From Halomonas gemina (lineage in GTDB: Bacteria > Pseudomonadota > Gammaproteobacteria > Pseudomonadales > Halomonadaceae): a stretch of DNA of 64,000 nt. A model generated the notes under the pieces. It had not been told where the DNA came from and searched no databases. It was given only the letters and a program-made list of their open reading frames with translations. Below are positions 45,125-53,815 of this stretch, piece by piece. The stretch lies in the NCBI RefSeq assembly GCF_023554995.1, contig NZ_JAMJPK010000007.1:62001-126000 (forward strand), written 5' to 3'. The position numbers were made by a program, and so were the translations under genes. The stretch's first letter is position 1, and each line of letters starts with the position of its first letter.

Positions 45125-46033
45125 TCAACGGCTATCGCCGCGCGGATCGCGCCGATAGTGCTCGGGGTCTCGCCCGAAACGCGACTTGAAGGCGGCGCTG
45201 AACTGGCTTCGACTGCGGTAGGCACAGCGCAGCGCCACCTGCTTGACTGACAACGAAGTCGCGACCAGCAGGTCACGCCCCTGGCGCAGACGTTGCTCGG
45301 CGAGGAAGCGCTGGGGCGGTAAGCCGTAGGCCCGCTTGAAGCGGGCGATAAAAGTCGTGCGGCTCATGTGGCTGAGCGCTGCCAGTTCCTCGATGCCGAT
45401 GCGACGCCCGAGGTCCTCGGTCATGGCCGAGACGGCCGCTCCCAGTGCGGGATCCTCTAGCGCCAGCAGCCAGGCAGGATGCACCGAACTGGCCTGGAGC
45501 TCCCTGAGCAGCAGCACCAGGCACTGCTTCATCAACGCATCAATCATCGCCTGGCAGCCCAACGCCTGGGTGGTGAGCTCTTCGAACAGCGCTTCGAACA
45601 ACGGCGAGATGGCCGCGTTCGCCGAGGCGATTCGCACCGGTGCCTGCAGACGGTCGAATGGCGAACCACCCAACTCAGGCGTCACGACATCGAGCATCCC
45701 GCAGAGGATCAGTACCCCGGGCAAGCGGTCGTCCCGTTGGCTGCTTAGCCACTCCAGGGTGCCACTGGCTGGCTCGCAGTGCGGCAGCTGGAAGGAATCA
45801 CCCACCGTCTCGCTGACGGTCAGCCGCTGGTTCGGTGGACAGATCACCAGGCTGCCCGGTGCCAACGGCAGCGACTGATTCGAGCTATCTCGTAGGCTGC
45901 CCTTTCCCCGCAGGACGTAATGCAGCGAGACGCTACCCAAGGGGGGCGTCTCCAGGGGCCATCCGCGACGCACCTCGCAGACGGCGAAGGATCTCACCTC
46001 GATGGTCATGCGCTTTAGCAGTTGATCCCGCAT
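45125..46033 (-). CDS. AraC-family regulator with cupin-type sensor domain
   Basis: The 302-residue regulator has an N-terminal cupin-like AraC-binding domain (WPLETPPLGSVSLHYVLRGKGSL... LPLAPGSLVICPPNQ). A C-terminal double-HTH domain (IGIEELAALSHMSRTTFIARFKRAYGLPPQRFLAEQRLRQGRDLL... SLSVKQVALRCAYRSRSQFSAAFKSRFGRDPEHYR) follows. An in-frame ATG at 46093 would add 20 residues; 46033 is preferred because homologous domains start soon after it. It is divergent from the isochorismatase-like gene and probably controls it. Confidence 0.9.
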   Translation of the reverse strand: MRDQLLKRMTIEVRSFAVCEVRRGWPLETPPLGSVSLHYVLRGKGSLRDSSNQSLPLAPGSLVICPPNQRLTVSETVGDSFQLPHCEPASGTLEWLSSQRDDRLPGVLILCGMLDVVTPELGGSPFDRLQAPVRIASANAAISPLFEALFEELTTQALGCQAMIDALMKQCLVLLLRELQASSVHPAWLLALEDPALGAAVSAMTEDLGRRIGIEELAALSHMSRTTFIARFKRAYGLPPQRFLAEQRLRQGRDLLVATSLSVKQVALRCAYRSRSQFSAAFKSRFGRDPEHYRRDPRGDSR

Positions 46034-46139
46034 GAAGCCCCCGGGTGGAAATGGCCGAAATGGCACCTGATACGAACAATATGGCACGGGCATGGCGCTA
46101 GCCTGACAGCGTACCGTTCAATCATCAGAGGAATACGCC

Positions 46140-46985
46140 ATGTGCAATCACAATGATCATCCTACTACCACCGAGCCGACCTTCCATGTCGTCGACAAGG
46201 ACCGCCGTCGCCTGCTCGCCGGCGGGCTGGCGGGCATCACTGCGGCCACCCTCGGTGGCATATCCAGCAATGCCGTCGCCGCCGATCATGCCGGCGCCCC
46301 CTACGCCCCACCCGAAAAAGCCGCCTTACCGGATGGCGGTTTCGAACTCGACCTCGCGCGAGCCGCCCTCGTGGTGACCGACCCGCAGATCGATTTTCTG
46401 AGCCCTGATGGTGTCACCTGGCAAGTGGTCGGCGAGAGCGTGCAGGAACACGGTACCGTCGAGAACATCCGGCGCCTGTTCGCCGCGGCCAAACAGCGCG
46501 GCATGACCGTGGCCGTCTCGCCCCACTTCTACTATCCATCTGACCATCAATGGAAATTCAACGGACCACTGGAAAAGCTGATGCACAACATCGGCATGTT
46601 CGATCGCCCGGATCCCCTGGCGGCACTCGAGCGCAACAGTGGGGCGGACTTCATGCCCGAGTACCGCTCGTTTATCGAGGATGGCAAGACCATAATCACC
46701 TCGCCCCATAAGATCTATGGCCCCGAGCAGAACGATCTGGTGCTGCAGCTGCGAAAACAACGCATCGACCAGGTCATCCTGGCCGGCATGTCGGCCAACC
46801 TCTGTGTCGAAGCCCACATGCGCGAACTGCTGGAACAAGGCTTCGAGGTAGTCGTAGTGAAAGATGCCACAGCCGCAGCGAAACTCCCCGAAGGCGACGG
46901 CTACCTCGCCGCCCTGATCAACTTCCGCTACATGGCCAATGCCTTGTGGAGCACCGAGGAAACCGTCGCGCGCCTGAATGCGTGA
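46140..46985 (+). CDS. Exported isochorismatase-fold cysteine hydrolase
   Basis: The 281-residue hydrolase carries a Tat-like leader (DRRRLLAGGLAGITAATLGGISSNAVAAD). Active-site parts are DPQIDFLS (Asp85), KTIITSPHK (Lys) and ILAGMSANLCVEAHMRELLE (Cys222), the Asp-Lys-Cys triad of the isochorismatase/nicotinamidase family. The substrate is unknown; exported members are often amidases. The divergent AraC regulator suggests induction by its substrate. Confidence 0.85.
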   Translation: MCNHNDHPTTTEPTFHVVDKDRRRLLAGGLAGITAATLGGISSNAVAADHAGAPYAPPEKAALPDGGFELDLARAALVVTDPQIDFLSPDGVTWQVVGESVQEHGTVENIRRLFAAAKQRGMTVAVSPHFYYPSDHQWKFNGPLEKLMHNIGMFDRPDPLAALERNSGADFMPEYRSFIEDGKTIITSPHKIYGPEQNDLVLQLRKQRIDQVILAGMSANLCVEAHMRELLEQGFEVVVVKDATAAAKLPEGDGYLAALINFRYMANALWSTEETVARLNA

Positions 46986-47098
46986 ACGCAAAACGCAGGC
47001 GTCTTGCCGGCGCCTGCCATTCCCGCCCTGTCGCTTGTATGAGACGATAACGCCACGAGGGCCCCCACGGCCCTGCTGGCTCGCCACTCCGGTGCACC

Positions 47099-49615
47099 AT
47101 GCTCACCGCCCTGCTCACCCTGCTCTCCCACTATCGCCGCCACCCCGGCCAGCTGGCCATGCTGCTGCTGGGCCTCTGGGTGGCGGGTGCGCTGTGGAGC
47201 GGCGTGCAGGCGATCAACGCCTCGGCCCGCGACAGCTACGACCGAGCCGAGGCGCTCTTCACCACCGGCCTGGACCGCCTCGAGCGCCGCGATGGCGAGC
47301 CCCTGGATCGTAGTGACTTCGTGACCCTGCGCCGCGCCGGCCTTGCCGTCTCGCCGCTGCTGGAGGGCCAGGTGGTCACGCAGGAGGGCGAGCGCCTGAC
47401 GGTGATCGGCATCGACCCGCTGACCCTGCCCGGCGACAGCGCCTTCGCCACGGCGGGCAGCCGCGGCGAGCTGACGGCCTTCTTCACCCCGCCCTGGCAG
47501 ACCCGGCTGGCCCCGGATACCGTCCCACTGCTGGGGCTCGAGCGGCAGGCGGCCCCGGGCGCCGAGCCCGCAATGGCCGATGGCCGGCGGCTGCCGCCGC
47601 TGGTGCTGGCCACGGCGCTGCCGCCGGATACCCTGGTGGTGGACATCGCCGTCGCGGCCCGGCTGCTGGAACGGGGTACCGCCCTCAGCCGGCTGGTGAC
47701 CGCGGCCGGCGCGCTGGAGTCGGCCCCCGAGGGCTACCGGCTCGGCCGCGCCGATACCCTGGTCGACCCCGGCGAGCTCACCGCGAGCTTCCACCTCAAC
47801 CTCACCGCCATGGCGCTGCTGGCGCTGATCGTCGGGCTGTTCATCGTCCAGGCGGCACTGGGGCTGGCGCTGGAACAGCGCCTGGGGCTGCTGCGCACCC
47901 TGCGCGCCCTGGGCGTGCCGGGGCGCACCCTGGTCGGCCTGCTGGCGCTGGAGCTCGCGCTGCTGGGGGTGATCGGCGCCCTGGCCGGCATCGCCAGCGG
48001 CGTCTGGCTGGCCCGTGCCCTGCTGCCCGACGTGGCGGCCACCCTGCAGAGCCTCTACGGTGCCGCGGTGGGCGCGCAGCTGCGCCTGCCCTGGCACTAC
48101 TGGCTGGGCGGGCTCGGCGTGACCCTGGGCGGGCTCTTCGTCGCCGGCAGCGGCATCCTGTGGCGGGCCGCCCGGCTCGGCGTGCTGGGGCTCGGCCAGG
48201 CCCAGGCGTGGCGCGCGGGCTTCCAGCGCCAGCTGCGCGGCCAGGCCATCGCCGGCACCTTCGCCGCCCTGCTGGCCCTGGCGGTGTGGGCCTGGCTGGC
48301 CGCACAGCCCGCCGGCGAGGGGCTCCTCGCCGGCTTCGTGCTGGTCGGGGCGATGATGCTGGGCTGCGCCCTCTGGCTGTCGCCGCTGCTGGCGGCCGGA
48401 CTGGCCGGCCTGGGGAGGCTCGCCCGAGCTCGTCCGCTGACCCAGTGGGCCCTGGCCGACCTGCAGCTCCAGCTGCCGCGCCTCTCGCTGGCGATGATGG
48501 CACTACTGATCGCGCTCTCCGCCAACCTGGGGGTAGGCAGCATGGTCGGCGGCTTTCGCCTCACCTTCCTCGACTGGCTCGACCAGCGGCTGGCCGCCGA
48601 CCTCTACCTGCGCCCGCCGGCCGGGCAGTTCGATACGGTGCAGGCCTGGCTGGAGGAGCGCGACGAGGTCGCCGAGCTGCTGCCCACCGCCGACGCCGAG
48701 TCGACCCTGATCGAGGTGCAGGCCGGGGGCGGCGATCGACGCCTCGCGGTGCCGGTGACGCTGTTCGGCATCACCCCGGGCGCCCGCCTCACCCCGACCT
48801 GGCCACTGCTCGAGACCCGGGCCGGACGGGACGCCGCCTGGTCGGCACTGGAAGACGGCGAAGCCTTCATCAACGAGCAGCTGGCCCTCGGCCAGGGCAT
48901 CGCCCCCGGGGACCGGCTGGTGCTGCGCTCGCCGGGTGACCACCAGCGGCTGACGGTGGCTGCCATCTACCCCGACTACGGCAATCCCCGCGGCGAGGTG
49001 TTGCTGGCCACGGCCGCGCTGCGGGAGCGCTTCGCCGCCGCACCGGGGTCGCTGGGCATCGTGCTCGCCGACACCGGCCCGCCGGGAGAACGCCAGGCCG
49101 AGACGCTCTCCCATGCGCTCGACGCCCGCTTCTCGCTGGGCCGCGACACCCTGCGCGACCAGCGCGAGGTCAAGGCGCTCTCCACCGAGATCTTCGAGCG
49201 CACATTCGCCATCACCCGGGCCCTCAACGCCCTGACCCTGGCCGTGGCGGCCCTGGCGCTGCTCGCCAGCCTGCTGGCCCAGGCCCGGGAGCGCCGCCGC
49301 CGGCTGGCGCCGCTCTGGGCGCTGGGCGTGACCCGGGGTCGCCTGGCCGGCATCCAGCTGGCGCAGCTGGGCGGGGCGGCGCTGGTCACGGGACTGGCCG
49401 CCGTGCCGCTGGGCATCGCCATCACCGCCTGCCTGGTGGCGGTGATCAACGTGGCCGCCTTCGGCTGGCGCCTGCCGCTGCATGTCTTCCCCACCGAGGT
49501 CGCGCTGACCCTGGCCACCGCCCTGGGGGTGGCGCTGCTGGCGGCCGGCCTGCCGGCCCTGACGCTGTGGCGCACACCGCCCCGCACCCTGCTGGCCGAG
49601 GAGGAGGCGACATGA
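47099..49615 (+). CDS. FtsX-fold ABC permease (AttFG/MacB-like)
   Basis: The 838-residue permease is built from two FtsX units. It has an N-terminal anchor, a periplasmic domain (about 50-240), three helices (LTAMALLALIVGLFIVQAALGLAL, LVGLLALELALLGVIGALAGIASGVWLARALL, YWLGGLGVTLGGLFVAGSGIL), a further helix-rich segment, a second periplasmic domain (about 500-690) and a C-terminal helix triplet. The stop overlaps the lipoprotein gene (ATGA). It is the probable partner of the ATPase at 44036-44689, although 2.4 kb now separates them. Such transporters move lipids or lipoproteins at the inner membrane. Confidence 0.88.
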   Translation: MLTALLTLLSHYRRHPGQLAMLLLGLWVAGALWSGVQAINASARDSYDRAEALFTTGLDRLERRDGEPLDRSDFVTLRRAGLAVSPLLEGQVVTQEGERLTVIGIDPLTLPGDSAFATAGSRGELTAFFTPPWQTRLAPDTVPLLGLERQAAPGAEPAMADGRRLPPLVLATALPPDTLVVDIAVAARLLERGTALSRLVTAAGALESAPEGYRLGRADTLVDPGELTASFHLNLTAMALLALIVGLFIVQAALGLALEQRLGLLRTLRALGVPGRTLVGLLALELALLGVIGALAGIASGVWLARALLPDVAATLQSLYGAAVGAQLRLPWHYWLGGLGVTLGGLFVAGSGILWRAARLGVLGLGQAQAWRAGFQRQLRGQAIAGTFAALLALAVWAWLAAQPAGEGLLAGFVLVGAMMLGCALWLSPLLAAGLAGLGRLARARPLTQWALADLQLQLPRLSLAMMALLIALSANLGVGSMVGGFRLTFLDWLDQRLAADLYLRPPAGQFDTVQAWLEERDEVAELLPTADAESTLIEVQAGGGDRRLAVPVTLFGITPGARLTPTWPLLETRAGRDAAWSALEDGEAFINEQLALGQGIAPGDRLVLRSPGDHQRLTVAAIYPDYGNPRGEVLLATAALRERFAAAPGSLGIVLADTGPPGERQAETLSHALDARFSLGRDTLRDQREVKALSTEIFERTFAITRALNALTLAVAALALLASLLAQARERRRRLAPLWALGVTRGRLAGIQLAQLGGAALVTGLAAVPLGIAITACLVAVINVAAFGWRLPLHVFPTEVALTLATALGVALLAAGLPALTLWRTPPRTLLAEEEAT

Positions 49616-50769
49616 GGCGCTGGCCGACCTGGTTGGCGGTGGCCCTGCTGGCCACCCTGCTGGCGGGCTGCGAAGGGGACGCGCCCGCCACCCCGTCCCA
49701 GGGCTTCGCGGGACTGGGCGCCGAGGCCGGCGGCTTCGTGCAGGCCACGCCCGGCACGCGCCTGCGCTTTCCCGAGGATCATGGGCCCCATCCCGACTAC
49801 CGCCTGGAGTGGTGGTACCTCACCGCCAACCTGGAAGACGAGACCGGCCAGCCGCTGGGCATTCAATGGACCCTGTTCCGCCAGGCCCAGCTGCCGCCGG
49901 CCGAGCGCCCCGAGGCGCCCGGGCCCTGGGCCGCCGACCAACTGTGGATGGCCCATATGGCCGTCTCCCGGGGCGACACCCACCGCGTGGCCGAACGATT
50001 TGCCCGGGGCAGCTCGCAGGGAAGCGCTCCCGAACACGACCAGGCCGGCGTCATCGCGGCGCCCTTTCGCGCCTGGCTCGACGACTGGACGCTGGCCAGC
50101 CGGGTCGGCAACACGGACCGGGATGCCCTGTCGCGACTCGAACTGGTGGCCGAGGCCACGCATGACGGCGCTGCCTTCGGCTACCGGTTGGACCTGGAGG
50201 CCGAGGGACCCCTGGTCTTCCACGGCGAGAACGGCTTCAGCCAGAAGTCCGCCAACGGCCAGGGCTCGATCTACGTCAGCCAGCCCTTCTACCGCGTCGA
50301 TGGCGAGGTCACGCTGGATGGCGTGGCCCGCCGGGTGACGGGCCGCGCCTGGCTCGACCGCGAGTGGAGCAGCCAATTGCTCGGCCCCGACCAGGCGGGC
50401 TGGGACTGGTTCTCGCTGCACCTGGCCGATGGCCATCGGCTGATGGCCTTCCGCCTGCGCGGCGGCGGCGAGCATGGGGGCGACTACTTCTCCGGCAGCT
50501 GGATCACCCCCGAGGGCAAGACGACGCCCCTCGATGACGGCAGCCTCGTCCTCGAGCCGCTGGCCACCTCGGCCGTGGCCGGCCGGGAGCTGCCCACCCG
50601 CTGGCGACTGCAGCTCCCGAACCAGGGCCTCGACCTGACGGTCGCGGCACCCCACGCCAATCGCTGGATGGCCACCGCGGTAAGCTACTGGGAAGGCGAG
50701 GTGAGGGTGACCGATCACGCCAGCGGTGCATCGCGCGGTCAGGGGTATCTCGAGATGACAGGCTATTGA
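49612..50769 (+). CDS. AttH-like lipocalin-fold lipoprotein (carotenoid 1,2-hydratase-like)
   Basis: The 385-residue lipoprotein has the lipobox LLAGC (Cys20). Typical elements of the CrtC/AttH family are PDYRLEWWYLTANLED, WTLFRQAQLPP, FSQKSANGQGSIYVSQPFYRV and GRAWLDREWSSQLLGPDQAGWDWFSLHL, in two beta-barrel-like units. AttH-like proteins are lipid-handling partners of AttFG ABC permeases and not true carotenoid enzymes when found in this context (inference from context). It is translationally coupled to the permease. Confidence 0.87.
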   Translation: MRRWPTWLAVALLATLLAGCEGDAPATPSQGFAGLGAEAGGFVQATPGTRLRFPEDHGPHPDYRLEWWYLTANLEDETGQPLGIQWTLFRQAQLPPAERPEAPGPWAADQLWMAHMAVSRGDTHRVAERFARGSSQGSAPEHDQAGVIAAPFRAWLDDWTLASRVGNTDRDALSRLELVAEATHDGAAFGYRLDLEAEGPLVFHGENGFSQKSANGQGSIYVSQPFYRVDGEVTLDGVARRVTGRAWLDREWSSQLLGPDQAGWDWFSLHLADGHRLMAFRLRGGGEHGGDYFSGSWITPEGKTTPLDDGSLVLEPLATSAVAGRELPTRWRLQLPNQGLDLTVAAPHANRWMATAVSYWEGEVRVTDHASGASRGQGYLEMTGY

Positions 50770-50830
50770 AAGGAGCATCGCATTTTGACACCTCCTTTCG
50801 CGATCTGAAGATCGCTCCCACTGAAAGCAC

Positions 50831-50855
50831 GAGGCCGCCCTTATGGGGCGGCCTC
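50831..50855. terminator. Bidirectional terminator between the AttH-like gene and the choline-binding protein gene
   Basis: The stem gaggccgccc/gggcggcctc with loop ttatg lies between two convergent genes. Confidence 0.7.
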
Positions 50856-50881
50856 ACGATCATGCCGTCATGACACCGCCA

Positions 50882-51850
50882 TCAAGCGTCAGGGATCTCC
50901 AGCGCTTGCTGCACGGCCGGCCAGCCCGGCTCGCCGTCACGGGTGGTCACACCTTCCACGAAGGCCTGCACCTTGCCGGGATTGGCGCGGATCCAGTCCA
51001 GCGCCACCGCTTTGGGCTCGCGCTCCTCGTAGCTGAAGCCACGGATCATCTCGCTCTGATCTTCGGCGGTGAAGCTGAGCTGATCGAGCAGCCGGGTGGC
51101 GTTGGGGGCGGCCTCGGCGAAGTCGCTGGTCACCAGGGTACGCACGTCGCTGCGCCCGCCGCCGGGCCCCCACATGTCCTGGGTATCGGTCAGGTACTCG
51201 ACGTCGTACTCGATGTTCATCCAGTGGGGCGTCCAGCCGGCGAAGACGATCCACTCCTCGCGGTTGATGGCCGCGTCCACGGCGCTGAGCATGCCCGGCG
51301 TGGAGGTCTCGGAGAGGTCCCAGTCGCCCAGGCCATAGGTGTCGTTCTCGACGGCCTCGTTGAGGGTGTCGCTCATGCCGGAGCCGACCTCGATGGAGTA
51401 GACGGTGCGTCCGAGCTTCTCGGCGATCTCCTCGTCGGCCAGGTCCTCGGCAGAGGTCACGCCGGCATCATAGACATAGCTCGGCACCGCGAAGCCCAGT
51501 CGTGCGCCCTCGACGTTGTTGCCGAGATCGACGATCAGGCCCTTTTCCATGGTGGCGTCGAACATCGACTGCTGGGCGGGCAGCCAGGCGGCGAGGAAGA
51601 CATCCAGCTCGCGCTGGGTGAGGGCCTCATAGGTGATGGTGGAGCCGAGCTCCTGCTGGCGGCTCTCGTAGCCCAGGGCATCCAGCAGCTGGGCAGCCAG
51701 GGCGGTCTTGACGGTCACGCCGGGCCAGGCGGGCACGGAGAAGCGCACCTGGGCAGGCTCCTCGGCGAGGGCAGCGGAGCTCCAGGCCAGCGGGGCGGCC
51801 AGCAGGGCGCCGGCCAGCGCCAGGGTCACGGGGCGATCAAGCAGTTTCAT
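50882..51850 (-). CDS. Choline/glycine betaine-type ABC substrate-binding protein
   Basis: The 322-residue protein starts MKLLDRPVTLALAGALLAAP at 51850 (AAGGAGACCC upstream) with a Sec signal peptide. It is an OpuAC/ChoX-like binding protein with aromatic cage residues (VPAWPGVTVKTALAAQLLDALGY, AAWLPAQQSMFD, VFAGWTPHWMNIEYDVEYL). It imports choline or betaine-like osmoprotectants. No cognate ATPase or permease is adjacent, so it is an orphan receptor, a common situation in halophiles. Confidence 0.88.
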   Translation of the reverse strand: MKLLDRPVTLALAGALLAAPLAWSSAALAEEPAQVRFSVPAWPGVTVKTALAAQLLDALGYESRQQELGSTITYEALTQRELDVFLAAWLPAQQSMFDATMEKGLIVDLGNNVEGARLGFAVPSYVYDAGVTSAEDLADEEIAEKLGRTVYSIEVGSGMSDTLNEAVENDTYGLGDWDLSETSTPGMLSAVDAAINREEWIVFAGWTPHWMNIEYDVEYLTDTQDMWGPGGGRSDVRTLVTSDFAEAAPNATRLLDQLSFTAEDQSEMIRGFSYEEREPKAVALDWIRANPGKVQAFVEGVTTRDGEPGWPAVQQALEIPDA

Positions 51851-51952
51851 CGGGTCTCCTTGGCAGGTCATGCCATGAACAAACACGGACGAGACCTTAT
51901 CTCCCAGCGCCGTTTAAGGCAAAGACCGCCCCGCCGGAACGACACAGAGGGC

Positions 51953-52486
51953 TCAGTCGCCCATCTGGCCGAGGCGGTCGGCCTGCACGACCTCGATCCA
52001 GTAGCCGTCGGCGTCCTTGACGAAGACCACGTCCTTCATCTTGCCCTGGTCAGCGCGCTTGACGAAGGTCACGTTGTTGGCATCGAACCAGGCCTGGGCG
52101 GCCTCGAGGTCGGGCACGCTGAAGCAGATATGGCCGAAACCCTGGGGTTCGGCGTTGCCGTCGTGGTAGGCGAAATCCTGCTGCTCCTCGGTGCCCCAGT
52201 TGTGGGTCAGTTCGAGCACGCCGCGCTGGCTGAAGGTCCAGACGGTGCGCTCGCCGGTCTCCTCCGGGATGCGCTCGCCGGGTTCCGGCCGCGCCAGGAA
52301 GTAGAGCGAGAACTGCATCTCCTCGAAGTCGAGCCGACGCAGCACCCGCATGCCGAAGACCCGGGTATAGAAGGCCAGCGCCTTCTCCGGGTCCTTGATC
52401 CGCAGCATGGTGTGGTTGAGGCGAAAGCCCTCGCTGTCGGCGGTGGGCGCCTGCACGCCGGGGTGCTGTTCTCCCTGGAAGCTCAT
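51953..52486 (-). CDS. gloA: Lactoylglutathione lyase (glyoxalase I)
   Basis: The 177-residue protein starts MSFQGEQHPGVQAPTADSEGF at 52486 with GAAGGAG upstream. It carries LNHTMLRIKDPEKALAFYTRVFGMRVLRRLDFEEMQFSLYFLA and ELTHNWGTEEQQDFAYHDGNAEPQGFGHICFSV, the metal ligands (His, Glu, His, Glu) of glyoxalase I. The long insertion suggests the larger (eukaryote-like, zinc) subclass. It detoxifies methylglyoxal through S-lactoylglutathione. Confidence 0.92.
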   Translation of the reverse strand: MSFQGEQHPGVQAPTADSEGFRLNHTMLRIKDPEKALAFYTRVFGMRVLRRLDFEEMQFSLYFLARPEPGERIPEETGERTVWTFSQRGVLELTHNWGTEEQQDFAYHDGNAEPQGFGHICFSVPDLEAAQAWFDANNVTFVKRADQGKMKDVVFVKDADGYWIEVVQADRLGQMGD

Positions 52487-52730
52487 GGGGACTCCTTCTC
52501 TCAAGGGTGAATGTTCGATGTGCCCCGATGTGAGGGCGAGCGGCACGCTTTTCCACCCCGCCGGATGGATCCCGCCCGGCACCGCAGGCCGCCACTCCGT
52601 TTATAAGCCATATACATACATTGCACTCCCTGCCACGCCCCTGTTAGCCGCCAGCATGAAAGGCGCTTGATATGGGAGAACCACCTTCTACACTAGTTGT
52701 ACATTCATGACCCCCTCACGAGGCAGCCCC

Positions 52731-53075
52731 ATGTCCATCCCGGCCTATCAACTGGGTGACCATGTCACCCTGAAGCAGATCGCCAATGCCGTCGCCCATG
52801 GCCTCACGCCGATCGTCGAGGTCGAGTCGATGGATGGCATCTACACGGTGCGTTTCCACCACGCCAACGACGTCTCGGAGCTCTCCGACAACCAGGGGAG
52901 GACCCGCACCTTCCTGGGCACCGGCGAGATCCGCGACCTGCTCGGCGGTATCGGCCTGACCCATGGCGTGCTGACCTGGGGCGACCAGTGCGGAGACGAG
53001 ATGATCGGCGTGCCGGGCCATGCCCTCTCGCCGGACGAGATGCTGGCCAGCGGCACGCGCATTGCCTTTCGCTGA
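52731..53075 (+). CDS. DUF6482-like small protein
   Basis: The 114-residue soluble protein starts MSIPAYQLGDHVTLKQIANAVAHGLTPIVEVESMDGIYTVRFHHAN at 52731. The E-S-x-D-G-x-Y motif followed by RTRTFLGTGEIRDLLGGIGLTHGVLTWGDQCGDEMIG resembles the DUF6482 group in Halomonas and Pseudomonas. No function is known. An in-frame ATG at 52707 is less likely because the family usually starts near 52731. Confidence 0.6.
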   Translation: MSIPAYQLGDHVTLKQIANAVAHGLTPIVEVESMDGIYTVRFHHANDVSELSDNQGRTRTFLGTGEIRDLLGGIGLTHGVLTWGDQCGDEMIGVPGHALSPDEMLASGTRIAFR

Positions 53076-53116
53076 TGCATGCCGACGGGGTAAGCTGACG
53101 GCTTAACCGCCCGAGA

Positions 53117-53653
53117 GTGACCGCGACGGAGATGACCGAGACACCCGCCCTGCCCCGCCTCGCTCCCGGCCATGCCCTGACGACGGCCGGCTGTCACCTG
53201 CTGGCCATGATGTTCCTCGTCGCCCTGCTGACCGGCTGTGCGGGACGCGAGCTCGCCACCCGAGACACGCCGGGAGAGCTCTCCATCGACCGGGCGCTGA
53301 TCCTCGCCGAGGCCAAGCGGGCGCTGGGCACCCCCTACCGCCTGGGCGGCACCACCGAACGTGGCATGGATTGCTCGGGGCTGGTCCAGCGGGCCTACTC
53401 CCGGGCCGGCATCCGCGTGCCACGCACCTCCCGGGAACAGTTCGAGGCCCTGCCACGGGTCGATGCGGCGCGCCCCGGCGACCTGCTGTTCTTCGCCACC
53501 GCCGGGGGCGGCAAGCCGAGCCACGTGGGCATCTACCTGGGCGAGGGCGAGATGATCCACGCCCCGGGGCGAGGCCGCCGGGTCACTACCACCGCCCTGG
53601 CCCTGGACTACTGGCAGGAACGCTTCCTGGGCGCCGCCGCGCCCGCGCCCTGA
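53117..53653 (+). CDS. NlpC/P60 family lipoprotein peptidase
   Basis: The 178-residue (or 173-residue from the ATG at 53132) protein has a type II signal peptide with lipobox LLTGC. The NlpC/P60 domain carries the catalytic triad Cys in ERGMDCSGLV, His in PSHVGIYLG and His in GEMIHAPG. It cleaves D-gamma-glutamyl-meso-DAP bonds in peptidoglycan at the outer membrane side. It is Spr/NlpC-like in size. Confidence 0.88.
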   Translation: MTATEMTETPALPRLAPGHALTTAGCHLLAMMFLVALLTGCAGRELATRDTPGELSIDRALILAEAKRALGTPYRLGGTTERGMDCSGLVQRAYSRAGIRVPRTSREQFEALPRVDAARPGDLLFFATAGGGKPSHVGIYLGEGEMIHAPGRGRRVTTTALALDYWQERFLGAAAPAP

Positions 53654-53712
53654 CGCCAAGGCCGAGCCCACCCCGCCAGGCCTGCCTCCTCATGGCAGTG
53701 GCCGGGGCGCAG

Positions 53713-53760
53713 CTAATAACATATGTGTATAAAAAATTATTTTATATAATTATTTAAGTC
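53713..53760. promoter_or_regulatory. AT-rich promoter region of the NMT1-type ABC operon
   Basis: About 48 bases of nearly uninterrupted A/T (taataacatatgtgtataaaa and following) stand out in this GC-rich window. They lie 56-103 bp before the binding protein start codon. It probably holds an UP element or -10/-35 boxes (for example ttattt and tataat-like words), but I cannot assign a unique promoter. Confidence 0.5.
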
Positions 53761-53815
53761 ATAACGGGCCGAGGCGCTAGGATGAAGGGCCGTGATTCAC
53801 GCCTGGAGAGAGCCC

